This document shows positions 1 to 7,720 of a stretch of 36,797 nucleotides of DNA, one piece after another; positions within the stretch are counted from its first letter, which is position 1, and each line of letters begins with the position of its first letter. The notes beneath the pieces are model-generated. The model searched no databases, was not told where the DNA came from, and saw only the letters and a list, made by a program, of their open reading frames with translations. A program made the translations under genes and the position numbers. The stretch comes from Treponema sp. (lineage in GTDB: Bacteria > Spirochaetota > Spirochaetia > Treponematales > Treponemataceae), in contig JAEDCY010000024.1 of assembly GCA_016293915.1 (NCBI GenBank), positions 1 through 36,797 of the forward strand, given 5' to 3'.

Positions 1-633
1 GGTGGTGGTAACAACTCTTCTCTTACAGTTCACGTTGTTTCTTCTGCCGATACAGATACTTATTCTGCAATGGCTGCTGCTGTTGGTTCCCTTAAAGGAC
101 GCCGCCATGGTGGTGCAAACATCAAGGTTATGGAAATGATGGATGACATCAAGGCTAACGTAAAGGACTGGACAAGCGAAAAAGAAGTCGGCAACTACCT
201 GAGAAAGATTGCAACAAAAGAGGCTGGCGACCGCTCTGGTTTAATTTACGGTATGGGCCATGCAATTTATACAATCAGCGACCCTCGTGAAGTTCTTCTC
301 AAGGCTAAGGCTAAAAAGCTTGCTAAGGAAAAAGGCTTCCTCGAAGAGTTTGCTCTTTATGATTTGATTGAAAAGCTTGCTCCTGCCATCATTCAGGACG
401 TTCACCAGTCTGATAAAAAGATTTGTGCAAATGTCGATATGTACTCTGGCCTTGTTTATTCTATGCTCAACATTCCTCGCGAGCTCTTTACACCTATCTT
501 CGCAATTTCACGTATTGCCGGATGGTCTGCTCACCGCCTTGAGGAAATTGTCAGCGGCGGCCGTATCTACCGACCTGCTTACAAAAATATCTCAAAAGAG
601 CGCGACTTTGTTCCGCTGATGGATAGAAAATAA
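1..633 (+). CDS. gltA: Citrate synthase, C-terminal part (5' end outside window)
   Basis: Condenses oxaloacetate and acetyl-CoA to citrate in the cytoplasm. The open frame runs in from base 1, so the N-terminal half lies upstream of the window; an internal ATG at 70 is not the real start. Visible family motifs are GGGNNSS at the very start, GSLKGRRHGGANIKVM, the catalytic-region signature GMGHAIYTISDPR, and near the end RIYRPAYKN, which is typical of the C-terminal arginine-containing segment. About 210 residues are present, consistent with the second half of a protein of roughly 420-450 residues. A palindromic repeat follows at 645, then the next gene on the same strand. Product assignment is firm; whether this is a dedicated citrate or 2-methylcitrate synthase cannot be decided from this fragment. 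Confidence 0.93.
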   Translation, partial: GGGNNSSLTVHVVSSADTDTYSAMAAAVGSLKGRRHGGANIKVMEMMDDIKANVKDWTSEKEVGNYLRKIATKEAGDRSGLIYGMGHAIYTISDPREVLLKAKAKKLAKEKGFLEEFALYDLIEKLAPAIIQDVHQSDKKICANVDMYSGLVYSMLNIPRELFTPIFAISRIAGWSAHRLEEIVSGGRIYRPAYKNISKERDFVPLMDRK

Positions 634-644
634 ACTGAAAATAC

Positions 645-681
645 GGTGGTTGAGTAGCCCGCAGGGCGTATCGAAACCACC
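645..681. repeat. REP-like palindrome, GGTGGTTGAGT family
   Basis: A 37-base imperfect palindrome with GGTGGTTGAGTA at one end and TATCGAAACCACC at the other, joined by a small GC-rich hairpin tip. It fills most of the gap between citrate synthase and the pseudouridine synthase. The same outer arms with different tips recur at 19437, 19494, 19548, 19978, 22492, 22553, 27272 and 30827. Confidence 0.9.
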
Positions 682-695
682 GCAGAACACAGCTT

Positions 696-1439
696 ATGTC
701 AAAAGAACGTCTGGACAAATTATTAGCTCACGAAGGCTTCGGCTCGCGCAAAGATATAAGAAAACTTCTCCGCAATTGCAAAGTCCTCGTGAACGGCAGC
801 CGTACTTATGATTCATCAACTCAAATAGACGCAGAAAAAGACACCATCAGTGTAGACGGCGAAGAAATCAACCTTCATAAAAATCTCTATCTGATGATGA
901 ATAAGCCCCAGCACTACGTCTGCTCCACAAAAGAAGGCGACCACGAAACAGTTTTTGACCTTCTGGACGACAGTCTGCGAACCCCATACCTGCAGGACAA
1001 GCTTCACTTAGTCGGCCGCCTGGACATGGACACAGAAGGACTTCTTCTTTTTACAACTGATGGAGAATTGACTCACCGCTTAATCTCACCAAAATCGCAT
1101 ATCAGTAAAACATACCTGTGCGGTCTGGAACACCCGGAGACAGCCGACCACCAGGCCGCAATCACCGCAAAATTCGAAAGCGGCATCGAGATCGGCCCAG
1201 AAGACAACGAGCAAGGCTTCACCGCCCAGCCCGCCCAAATCACCTGGCTAAACGACACCACCGCCCATCTCACAATCTACGAAGGCAAATACCACCAGGT
1301 AAAGAGAATGTTCGCGGCGGTGGGAAATAAGATTGTTTACTTGAAAAGAATCTCAATGGGGCAGTTGAAGCTCGATGAAGAACTTGAGCTTGGAGAATAT
1401 AAAGAGCTCACCGACGATGATTTAGAAAAACTCAACTAA
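696..1439 (+). CDS. RNA pseudouridine synthase, RsuA/RluB/RluE/RluF family
   Basis: Isomerises a specific uridine to pseudouridine in ribosomal RNA. The 247-residue protein has an N-terminal S4 RNA-binding domain (about residues 1-60, starting MSKERLDKLLAHEGFGSRKD) followed by the catalytic domain. The catalytic aspartate motif is visible as GRLDMDTEGLLLFTTDGEL at about residues 107-125, and the KYHQVKRMFAAVGN segment near the C-terminus is typical. The start at 696 puts the S4 domain directly at the N-terminus, as usual, although no strong Shine-Dalgarno sequence precedes it. The rRNA position modified (16S or 23S) cannot be read from sequence alone. The stop overlaps by a few bases the end of a convergent broken gene. 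Confidence 0.93.
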   Translation: MSKERLDKLLAHEGFGSRKDIRKLLRNCKVLVNGSRTYDSSTQIDAEKDTISVDGEEINLHKNLYLMMNKPQHYVCSTKEGDHETVFDLLDDSLRTPYLQDKLHLVGRLDMDTEGLLLFTTDGELTHRLISPKSHISKTYLCGLEHPETADHQAAITAKFESGIEIGPEDNEQGFTAQPAQITWLNDTTAHLTIYEGKYHQVKRMFAAVGNKIVYLKRISMGQLKLDEELELGEYKELTDDDLEKLN

Positions 1440-1770
1440 TTAAACGCAAACAGTCTGCCCTTCACCAGCCAGGCAAAGCCGAAAATCAGCAGCAGCACTG
1501 CTTCTACTATCATGGTAAGGAAGCCCGGAATATTCACTCCACATGCGCGCACAATACTCAGAAGCACAAAAAGCACCATAACAAAAATCATAGCCTAGGA
1601 ACAAACCTTGTAGATTTTATTATTCAGTTCATTCTGACCACGTGTAAAAAGCCAGCCAAAATTAAAGGCCAGCAGAGCAAAAAGCAGCATTCCAAGAGCA
1701 CCAAGAACATTACGGTGCAGGAGGGAACTCATTGCCCGAACTTTTACTTTTTCAATTACTTTTCGTCCAT
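1436..1770 (-). pseudogene. Broken gene for a small multi-pass membrane protein
   Basis: On the minus strand an ATG at 1770-1768, preceded by GAGG, begins MDEK and then meets a stop at once. One extra A in the AAAA run near 1757-1763 would join it to a long frame reading KVIEKVKVRAMSSLLHRNVLGALG followed by hydrophobic segments, ending at 1436. That frame is also cut by an in-frame TAG at 1597-1595. Ignoring both lesions gives about 110 residues with roughly three hydrophobic spans (for example ALGMLLFALLAFNFGWLF and AVLLLIFGFAWLV). The length, the strong RBS and the clean hydrophobic pattern support a formerly functional gene with a frameshift plus a nonsense codon. The family is not recognised. 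It converges on the pseudouridine synthase gene and overlaps its end by four bases. Confidence 0.6.
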
Positions 1771-1953
1771 TTTTTTTCCTCTTTTTTATTATAAGGAGAT
1801 ATTAATTTATTTTTCAAATAATCGTCTTCTGAAAGCAGTTATAAAAATCAATGATTCTTTTCATCAGATTCTGATTACTTTTCTCTAACTACAAAAACAT
1901 ATAAATATAATAGAATCTAACAAGCGAAAAAGATTAAAGTATAGGAGTCTAAA

Positions 1954-2723
1954 ATGATAAAAAAAGAACCATATTTGTATACCTGCTGTTTACAATTTTC
2001 TTTTCTATTTTCATAACAAGTTGCGGATCTGAAAATAAACCTACCTATGTCTGGAATATGAGCTTTCCAGATGGAGAATATGATTTTACTTTTAAGGGAA
2101 CCGAAGGTCATCCTGATGATGTTTTAAAAATTAATCTAAAAAGCAAAGATTTAGTAACAACTGTCGTACTAAACGAAGTAACTATTTATAGTGCTGTGAG
2201 AATGCGTGGTTTTAGTGGCAATATGATGGGAATTGAAATTCATAATCAAAATACCGGAAACCTTAAAATATACTATGACCTAACCGGTCTTTTTCATCTG
2301 ACAGTTTCTACTCGAGAAAAGGATTATGATTTAGTTTCATTCACTATCAATGGTGTAAATGCATTGATTTTAAGGAACGTAAAAACATATGAATTACGAG
2401 GCACCCCAGCAGGATTTTGGATCACAGATGCCGGTGAAGAAAGCGCAATATATAGTAGTCATACTTTCCATCCTGGCGAAAAACTTATAATTAAATATAA
2501 GCCACTCGAAAATTATAACTATACAGAAAAATATTATATAACACTTTATGATGCTACAGATACTAAACAAATCTACAAACGTGCCGCAAATAATGTAGAT
2601 ACATTATCGTATACCTTTACGAAGGATGATATAGGCCGTTGTTTTGAGATACGTCTTTTCGGTATTGATGAATATGAGGGCTCCGAAATTTCGAAACTTA
2701 CTCTTACTGTTACTGCAGAATAG
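1954..2723 (+). CDS. Predicted lipoprotein of unknown function, start out of frame at a poly-A tract
   Basis: An AGGAG site at 1943-1947 precedes ATG at 1954, but the body of the protein lies in another frame. The run of seven A at 1959-1965 directly after ATGAT is one base short. With eight, the product would begin MIKKRTIFVYLL, continue with a hydrophobic stretch and reach the lipobox ITSC (Cys codon 2022-2024), then GSENKPTYVW and the rest to 2723. As sequenced, only the part from Met 2058 (221 residues) is openly readable. The mature part is beta-rich, with a probable Ig-like repeat at the C-terminus (YEGSEISKLTLTV). No family is recognised. Base composition is more AT-rich than the flanking genes. 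Explanations are a recent frameshift, phase variation, transcriptional slippage or a sequencing error. Confidence 0.6.
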
Positions 2724-2730
2724 AATAGTT

Positions 2731-2761
2731 ACGCATTGTCGTTTTTAGACCGGCAATGCGT
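2731..2761. terminator. Stem-loop after the lipoprotein gene
   Basis: Inverted repeat ACGCATTGTCG / CGGCAATGCGT (2731-2741 and 2751-2761) with a T-rich loop, eight bases after the lipoprotein stop. It lacks a clear T-tract on either strand, so it may be an mRNA 3' stabiliser or a small repeat rather than a strong terminator. Confidence 0.4.
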
Positions 2762-2800
2762 GAAACAAAACCAATATATATACATATCATTTCCCCTTAC

Positions 2801-2829
2801 TTGTTAAAACCCCACTAATCAGTTAAAAT
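2801..2829 (+). promoter_or_regulatory. Candidate promoter of fhs
   Basis: TTGTTA at 2801-2806 and TAAAAT at 2824-2829 with a 17-base spacer resemble a sigma-70-type promoter. They leave a leader of about 23 bases containing AAGGAC before the ATG at 2859. Confidence 0.5.
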
Positions 2830-2858
2830 ATCTGTGAAAAAATCACAAGGACGTTTTA

Positions 2859-4535
2859 ATGACAGATATCGAAATCGCTCAGAAAAACAAGATGATTCCG
2901 GTGGCTGAGGTTGCTGCTAAAATTGGAATCACTGCAGACAAGCTTGAAAACTATGGGCCTTACAAGGCAAAGATTACTTTTGAAGAACTTCGCGCCTTGC
3001 AGGAAAAGGCTGCCAAAAATCCTGGCAAGCTGATTCTTGTAACAGCCGTTACCCCTACTCCGGCCGGAGAAGGCAAATCTACTGTTTCCATCGGTCTTGC
3101 AGATGGTCTCAACCGCATTGGAAAGAAAACTGTTGTTGCCCTGCGCGAGCCTAGTCTAGGACCTTGTTTTGGCGTAAAGGGCGGTGCCTGTGGCGGCGGA
3201 TATGCTCAGATTGTTCCGATGGAAGATATCAACCTTCATTTTACAGGCGATATTCATGCAATCTCAATTGCAAATAACCTGATTGCGGCCCTTATTGATA
3301 ATCATCTTCAGCAGGGAAATGAACTTGGAATTGACCCGCGCACTATTTCCTGGAAACGCTGTGTAGACTTGAACGACCGCGCCCTCCGCAATATCACAAT
3401 AGGACTCGGCGGACGCCTTCAGGGAGTTCCTCGCGAAGACCACTTCTCAATTGCTGTTGCAAGCGAAATTATGGCAATTGTATGTCTCAGCCGCACAATC
3501 AGTGAGCTTAAAGAACACATTGACCGTATTGTAATCGGCCAGAACTATGCCCGTGAAAACGTAACCTTTGGTCAGCTCAAGTGCACTGGTGCTATTGCGG
3601 CCCTCTTAAAAGATGTAATTAAACCAAATCTTGTACAGACTCTGGAAAAGAATCCGGCCTTTGTTCATGGCGGGCCTTTTGCAAATATTGCCCACGGCTG
3701 TAACAGTGTAAACGCAACTTTGTGTGCTCTTGCAACCGGCGACTATGTTGTAACAGAAGCGGGCTTTGCTGCAGACCTTGGTGCAGAAAAGTTCTTAGAC
3801 ATCAAGTGCCGAGCAGCAGGCCTCAAGCCAGCAGCTGTAGTAATTGTTGCAACAATCCGCGCACTTAAGATGCACGGTGGTATTTCAAAGGCAGATCTGG
3901 CAAAACCGGACACAGCAGCCCTGGAAAAAGGCTTTGCAAACCTCAAGACTCATATTGAAAACGTTGCAAAGTTCGGCTTGCCTGCTGTAGTTGCTGTAAA
4001 TAAATTCATAACTGATACTGATGAAGAAATCCAGCTGCTCGAAAAGCTTTGCCGCGACAACGGTTCAACTGCTGTGCTCAGCGAAGGCTGGGGGAAAGGC
4101 GGCGAAGGAGCCGCAGACCTCGCCCGCACTGTTGCAGAAATTGCAGACAGCGGAAAGGCAAATTACCATCCGCTTTACGAGCTGGACCTTCCACTCGCAG
4201 ACAAAATCCGCACAATTGCAAAAGAGATTTACCGCGCCGCTGACGTTGAATTTGATTCTGCTGCACTCAAAAAACTCAAGACTTTTGAAGATGCCGGCTA
4301 CGGCAAACTTCCGGTTTGTATCGCAAAAACTCAGAACTCAATCAGCCACGATCCAAAACTCATTGGCGCTCCAAGCGGATACACCTTCCCAGTTCGCGAC
4401 GTTCAATTGTATGCAGGAGCAGGCTTTGTAGTTGCCCTTGCCGGCGACATCATGACAATGCCAGGCTTACCAAAAGCCCCAGCCGCCCTAAACATAGATG
4501 TTGACGACAACGGAGTAATTCACGGATTATTCTAA
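2859..4535 (+). CDS. fhs: Formate-tetrahydrofolate ligase
   Basis: ATP-dependent ligation of formate to tetrahydrofolate giving 10-formyl-THF, the entry of formate into one-carbon metabolism and the first methyl-branch step of the Wood-Ljungdahl pathway. The 558-residue length is the family norm. Visible motifs are TPTPAGEGKST (ATP-binding loop, about residues 65-76), the REPSLGPCFGVKGGACGGGY block, and the GGPFANIAHGCNS segment (about residues 270-283). The C-terminal PGLPKAPAALNIDVDD is also characteristic. The start is supported by AAGGAC upstream. It stands alone, followed by a good terminator. In non-acetogenic spirochaetes it most simply feeds purine and formyl-Met synthesis; no other Wood-Ljungdahl gene is nearby. 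Confidence 0.97.
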   Translation: MTDIEIAQKNKMIPVAEVAAKIGITADKLENYGPYKAKITFEELRALQEKAAKNPGKLILVTAVTPTPAGEGKSTVSIGLADGLNRIGKKTVVALREPSLGPCFGVKGGACGGGYAQIVPMEDINLHFTGDIHAISIANNLIAALIDNHLQQGNELGIDPRTISWKRCVDLNDRALRNITIGLGGRLQGVPREDHFSIAVASEIMAIVCLSRTISELKEHIDRIVIGQNYARENVTFGQLKCTGAIAALLKDVIKPNLVQTLEKNPAFVHGGPFANIAHGCNSVNATLCALATGDYVVTEAGFAADLGAEKFLDIKCRAAGLKPAAVVIVATIRALKMHGGISKADLAKPDTAALEKGFANLKTHIENVAKFGLPAVVAVNKFITDTDEEIQLLEKLCRDNGSTAVLSEGWGKGGEGAADLARTVAEIADSGKANYHPLYELDLPLADKIRTIAKEIYRAADVEFDSAALKKLKTFEDAGYGKLPVCIAKTQNSISHDPKLIGAPSGYTFPVRDVQLYAGAGFVVALAGDIMTMPGLPKAPAALNIDVDDNGVIHGLF

Positions 4536-4543
4536 AAGAAGAA

Positions 4544-4570
4544 AGCCGAGGTACACCTCGGCTTTTTTTA
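4544..4570 (+). terminator. Rho-independent terminator of fhs
   Basis: Perfect stem AGCCGAGGT / ACCTCGGCT (4544-4563) followed by a T-run, starting eight bases after the fhs stop codon. The A-rich upstream side may also let it act on the opposite strand, downstream of tRNA-Arg. Confidence 0.9.
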
Positions 4571-4575
4571 TAAAA

Positions 4576-4649
4576 TGACTCTGATGCGATTCGAACGCAC
4601 TACCTGTTGCTTAGGAGGCAACCGCTCTATCCAACTGAGCTACAGAGCC
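4576..4649 (-). tRNA. tRNA-Arg (anticodon CCU)
   Basis: A 74-base cloverleaf on the minus strand. Acceptor arm GGCTCTG pairs with CAGAGTC, the D-stem is GCTC/GAGC, the anticodon stem GTTGC/GCAAC carries loop CTCCTAA (anticodon CCT), and the T-arm GTGCG-TTCGAAT-CGCAT is standard. CCA is not encoded. A degenerate partial copy lies just upstream on the same strand. Confidence 0.95.
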
Positions 4650-4696
4650 TAAAATATCTACAATAATTCTCGAATCGCATTCTCCCCTTATGAGAC

Positions 4697-4827
4697 AGCC
4701 ATTTGCGATTCGAACGCACTACCTTTTGCTTAGGCATACAATAGCAAAATGCGTTAAAAAAACTTTGCGACAGCGAAGTTTTTAGCATTTTACAATTCCC
4801 CGCTCTATCCAACTGAGCTACTGGGTC
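4697..4827 (-). pseudogene. Degenerate tRNA-Arg-like gene interrupted by a hairpin insertion
   Basis: The minus strand shows a good tRNA 5' half (GACCCAG acceptor, TA, GCTC/GAGC D-arm) beginning at 4827. It also shows a good 3' half with CCTAAGC and T-arm GTGCG-TTCGAAT-CGC around 4704-4735, nearly the same as the 3' half of tRNA-Arg(CCU) next door. The anticodon arm is broken by a 48-base hairpin (4743-4790), and the 3' acceptor sequence no longer pairs well with the 5' one. A functional tRNA is unlikely. The 5' end abuts the stop codon of the metallo-beta-lactamase-fold gene. Confidence 0.65.
4743..4790. mobile_element. 48-base hairpin insertion with 6-base direct repeats
   Basis: Nested inverted repeats (AAAATGC/GCATTTT outside, AAAAACTTTGC/GCGAAGTTTTT inside, loop GACA) form a long hairpin. 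It is bounded by TACAAT at 4737-4742 and TACAAT at 4791-4796, as expected for a target-site duplication. Direct repeats of six bases can arise by chance, but their exact position at both feet of the hairpin argues for insertion. Confidence 0.5.
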
Positions 4828-5669
4828 TAATCAAAATCGTAGTACACCCAATGCTTAGCAAGACCGGCAAATCCATCTACCAGCGCATCAATTGTACTAA
4901 CTGCCTCAGAATAATGAGAAAGGAACGTCTTTTCCTTAATTTCCTTTGGCAATGTAACCAGTTCATCATAAGCAGCATGGACACCGCGAGAATAGCCCAT
5001 AACATCACAATCATGAAAAATAACTTCGATTTTCTTGTATTTATCCAGAAGGAATTGTAACTGCGACGGATTAAACTGTGTATCTGCAGTAAATAATATA
5101 CGGTCATCAATAATTAATCCATAGGAAATTTGAGATTTTTTCAAGGATTTTTTTCTTGTAGTAACGTGACGTGTCCGGAAGAGTTTAATGTTTATACTTC
5201 CAACATTTGTTTCAAACATTTCAAAAGGTTTTTTCTGAATACGAACAGGCTTTATCTGATTAAAATAATCATCAAAAGTCATTACGCCTTCTTCACTGTA
5301 CTGAATACCACCCTTCAGAGACTCTTCCCACAGGCTCTTCTTAAACTCATCTGTTATAACAAGATTAACAAGTCTTTTAGTGATATATTTACCTTCAAGA
5401 GCAAGTTCTTCAACACCTCCAATGTGATCAGCATGAGGATGAGTCAAAAGCAGATTCTTAATATCTGTAATTCTGCCGTTATACATGTTTTCAAAGGCAT
5501 AAGAACACAAGGTTCCGCAGTCAACCAGAAGATGATCCTGCCCTTTTATTATCAGAAGGTTTGTCTGAAACGCAGTTTTTGTAAACGCATTACCAGTTCC
5601 CAGAAAGAAAAGAGAAAGATTTCCGTTATTGGTCAGTTCAATATTTGAAACAAAATGCCTAGTCTTCAT
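4827..5669 (-). CDS. Metallo-beta-lactamase-fold hydrolase (RNase Z-like)
   Basis: A 280-residue metal-dependent hydrolase of unknown substrate. The MBL metal-binding motif is seen as LLTHPHADHIGG (about residues 74-85), preceded by LVDCGT. Later metal ligands are likely in RTRHVTT, LFTADTQF and the C-terminal LSHY. The opening strand LFFLGTGNAFTKTAFQTN is typical of the RNase Z/phosphodiesterase branch rather than of antibiotic-hydrolysing enzymes. It is the third gene of an apparent operon (FGGY kinase, HAD phosphatase, this gene), 11 bases after the HAD stop codon. The start at 5669 has no clear Shine-Dalgarno site. The end touches the tRNA-like pseudogene. Confidence 0.85.
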   Translation of the reverse strand: MKTRHFVSNIELTNNGNLSLFFLGTGNAFTKTAFQTNLLIIKGQDHLLVDCGTLCSYAFENMYNGRITDIKNLLLTHPHADHIGGVEELALEGKYITKRLVNLVITDEFKKSLWEESLKGGIQYSEEGVMTFDDYFNQIKPVRIQKKPFEMFETNVGSINIKLFRTRHVTTRKKSLKKSQISYGLIIDDRILFTADTQFNPSQLQFLLDKYKKIEVIFHDCDVMGYSRGVHAAYDELVTLPKEIKEKTFLSHYSEAVSTIDALVDGFAGLAKHWVYYDFD

Positions 5670-5680
5670 TATATCTACTA

Positions 5681-6343
5681 TTATAACACATTTTTATGAA
5701 TTTGGTATACTTCTTCAACCCCATTTACCAAAATTCCGCCCATACCCATTTTTAGAGGTAAATCGATATCCATATCGTAGCGGTCGCCTATTGCAATACA
5801 ATTTTCTGCATTTATTCCAGATTCTGATGATTTTGAAAGTCTTTCTACCGCAGTCTCAAAAGGCTCCAGAGCAGGTTTAGACTTAAAACAGGTATCGAGT
5901 CCAACAATCTTAGGAAAAAATTCTGAGATTCCTAAAGCATCCAAGGTCTTTCGCGCCGGCAGCACTGGATTATTTGTAACACAAATCAGCTGATATTCTT
6001 TCTGCAAAATTTTCAATTCGTCAATAAGCTTTTCATCCCGTCTGAGAAAATCAGCTGGTTCAAGAAGCTCGCGACGCCACTGTACACTCTGTTCAATAGG
6101 TACTCCAAAAGAAAGAAGAGTATTCCCAAGACTTACCTTACTGCCGTTATGCTCTGCTGCAAATTGTTTGCGGTATTCAGCAACCATACGGCGAGCTTCA
6201 TCTGCAGAAATGCCGCGTTCTTTAGCAAACTGACGAACCTGACAATCTACCTGCTCAAAGGCATAAGCCTGATTCGTATACAAGGTTGAATCTATATCAA
6301 AAATAAAGGCACGAAGGTCAGAAGGAATTTTATAGATTTTCAT
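5681..6343 (-). CDS. HAD-family hydrolase (phosphatase-like)
   Basis: A 220-residue haloacid-dehalogenase-fold phosphatase. Motif I is FIFDIDSTLY (nucleophile Asp and second Asp, about residues 13-22), motif II is CVTNNP (about residue 118), and motif IV is GDRYDMDIDLPLKMGMGGILV near the C-terminus. A helical cap lies between motifs I and II. The start codon overlaps the stop of the upstream FGGY kinase as ATGA, so the two are translationally coupled. Kinase plus phosphatase pairing suggests work on one phosphorylated small metabolite, but the substrate is not known. Confidence 0.88.
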   Translation of the reverse strand: MKIYKIPSDLRAFIFDIDSTLYTNQAYAFEQVDCQVRQFAKERGISADEARRMVAEYRKQFAAEHNGSKVSLGNTLLSFGVPIEQSVQWRRELLEPADFLRRDEKLIDELKILQKEYQLICVTNNPVLPARKTLDALGISEFFPKIVGLDTCFKSKPALEPFETAVERLSKSSESGINAENCIAIGDRYDMDIDLPLKMGMGGILVNGVEEVYQIHKNVL

Positions 6344-7470
6344 ACAGCACCCTTATAAGGTTCAAGTCTCACAATCTGCGCCGCAGCATCCTGCAAAGAG
6401 CCGTGCAGCCCAAGTCCAAAACAGGCAGCGCAAGCATCGCCCATAAGTTCACTATGAACAAAATGGCTTTTATTTCCTTCGTCCGCCGGACGCAATATTT
6501 TCATACCAAGCCGCTCCGATTTTTCACGAAGCAAAAGTTCATCATTAGTCTGTCCGCCGGTAACAGCCATCTCACAAGGAAACTGTACACCAGCCTCAGA
6601 AGCGGCCTGTTTAAGGCAACTAATACCACGCTCAACCTCAGCAAGCCGTTCATCTTCAGAAAGCTCTCCGCTGTTTGGAATCAGATACGAAGCATTCCAG
6701 AGCCCCGGAATCACAGAAGGCAGAATGCGCAAACCTTCTCCATGCAAAACCTTATCAGTACAAAAGTTAAGTCCTTCAGAGCTTCCGCAACGGTCGCAGA
6801 GCCGTCCGCTAACAAGAGTGCCGGTTCCAATCAGAGCGACAATAAAGTCCGGGCCACCGGCAATTACAGGGCAATTCTCTGTAAACGAAAGCCCCTGCTG
6901 CTGCAAATCATCAAGATACAGTAAACCGCATTTATCGCCTGGTTTTACAAAAGGCGGAAGAAGATTTTTTCTAATACCGCAGGCTTCAAGCATTTCATCA
7001 TTCCAGTAAGCTTTTTCAAAACGCTCTTCCGGAAGAATAGTAACAGCCTGTCCTGTCAAAAGATATATAAGATATTCCGGGCCGGAAAAAAGTTTTTCAT
7101 GTTTTTTCCATACTTCAGGAAACTGATTTTTTATTGAAAGTATTTTTGGAATAAAAAGAGAAGAACGGGCACAGTCAGGAATAAGTTCTGCCACTGCACC
7201 AGTATCTTCATTCCAGCAGAAAGTAAGCCCGCTTTCTGTTACAACCGTCGGGCCGTTTCCCGAAATACAAACTCCGGTTACCTGAACATCCTGCTGTACA
7301 AGTTTACCGGCAGCCTTCAAAAAAACATCATACCAGGAACAGGCAATAAAACGATCATGAGGTTCGTCAAATGGAATGGAGCAAAAAGAAACAACCTCAC
7401 CGCATGCAGTTATTAAGCCAGCCTTTAGAGAAGTCGTTCCTATGTCAACACAAAGAATAGTATCTATCAT
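6340..7470 (-). CDS. FGGY-family carbohydrate kinase, short form
   Basis: Predicted ATP-dependent kinase of a sugar or polyol. The N-terminal phosphate-binding motif CVDIGTTSLKAGL (about residues 7-19), CISGNGPTVV, the catalytic-Asp segment IAGGPDF (about residue 205) and the C-terminal AVTGGQTNDELLLREKSERLG are all visible. At 376 residues it is much shorter than the usual 480-520 residues, mainly through compaction between the motifs rather than truncation at an end. It is the first gene of the operon with the HAD and MBL genes. No sugar transporter or isomerase is adjacent, so the substrate is open. Confidence 0.85.
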   Translation of the reverse strand: MIDTILCVDIGTTSLKAGLITACGEVVSFCSIPFDEPHDRFIACSWYDVFLKAAGKLVQQDVQVTGVCISGNGPTVVTESGLTFCWNEDTGAVAELIPDCARSSLFIPKILSIKNQFPEVWKKHEKLFSGPEYLIYLLTGQAVTILPEERFEKAYWNDEMLEACGIRKNLLPPFVKPGDKCGLLYLDDLQQQGLSFTENCPVIAGGPDFIVALIGTGTLVSGRLCDRCGSSEGLNFCTDKVLHGEGLRILPSVIPGLWNASYLIPNSGELSEDERLAEVERGISCLKQAASEAGVQFPCEMAVTGGQTNDELLLREKSERLGMKILRPADEGNKSHFVHSELMGDACAACFGLGLHGSLQDAAAQIVRLEPYKGAV

Positions 7471-7478
7471 ATAAAAAG

Positions 7479-7682
7479 ATGGGGCTGTCCAAAAAGTATC
7501 GTCATGCTGAACCTTCGCAGCATAGCTGCTCGGAGACTCGCTAAAAACAGTCCACTGGACTGTTTTTACACTGCATAGCAGTGTCGCTCCCTATGTTTCA
7601 GCATCTACACTATATCTAGGCCTATAGATTCCGAAACAAGTTCGGAATGACACTAGAAAGTAAACTTTTTGGTCATCCCCAT
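7479..7682. mobile_element. MITE-like composite repeat with palindromic core
   Basis: Imperfect terminal inverted repeats ATGGGGCTGTCCAAAAAGT (7479-7497) and ACTTTTTGGTCATCCCCAT (7664-7682) enclose a palindromic-repeat block at 7501-7652. That block has GTCATGCTGAA and GTTTCAGCATCT arms, the hairpins AAACAGTCC/GGACTGTTT and ACTGC/GCAGT, and the hairpin ATTCCGAAACAAGTTCGGAAT. The end sequence GGGGCTGTCCAAAAAGT resembles insertion-sequence termini, but no transposase is present and no target duplication is obvious. The core is homologous to the insertion inside the GH2 gene at 24041-24178. It occupies the 250-base gap upstream of the FGGY kinase and downstream of prs. Confidence 0.7.
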
Positions 7683-7720
7683 GACAACTTATTTATTGGC
7701 GGATTATGCCCGACAATCTG

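Noticed and set aside
4697..4827. A tRNA containing a group I intron
   Set aside because: The insert is about 48 bases, far too short, is a simple hairpin, and the flanking halves do not make a proper anticodon stem after removal.
5130..5648. Plus-strand open frame of 172 codons
   Set aside because: It lies antisense to the metallo-beta-lactamase-fold gene, has no RBS and has a composition explained by the opposite frame.
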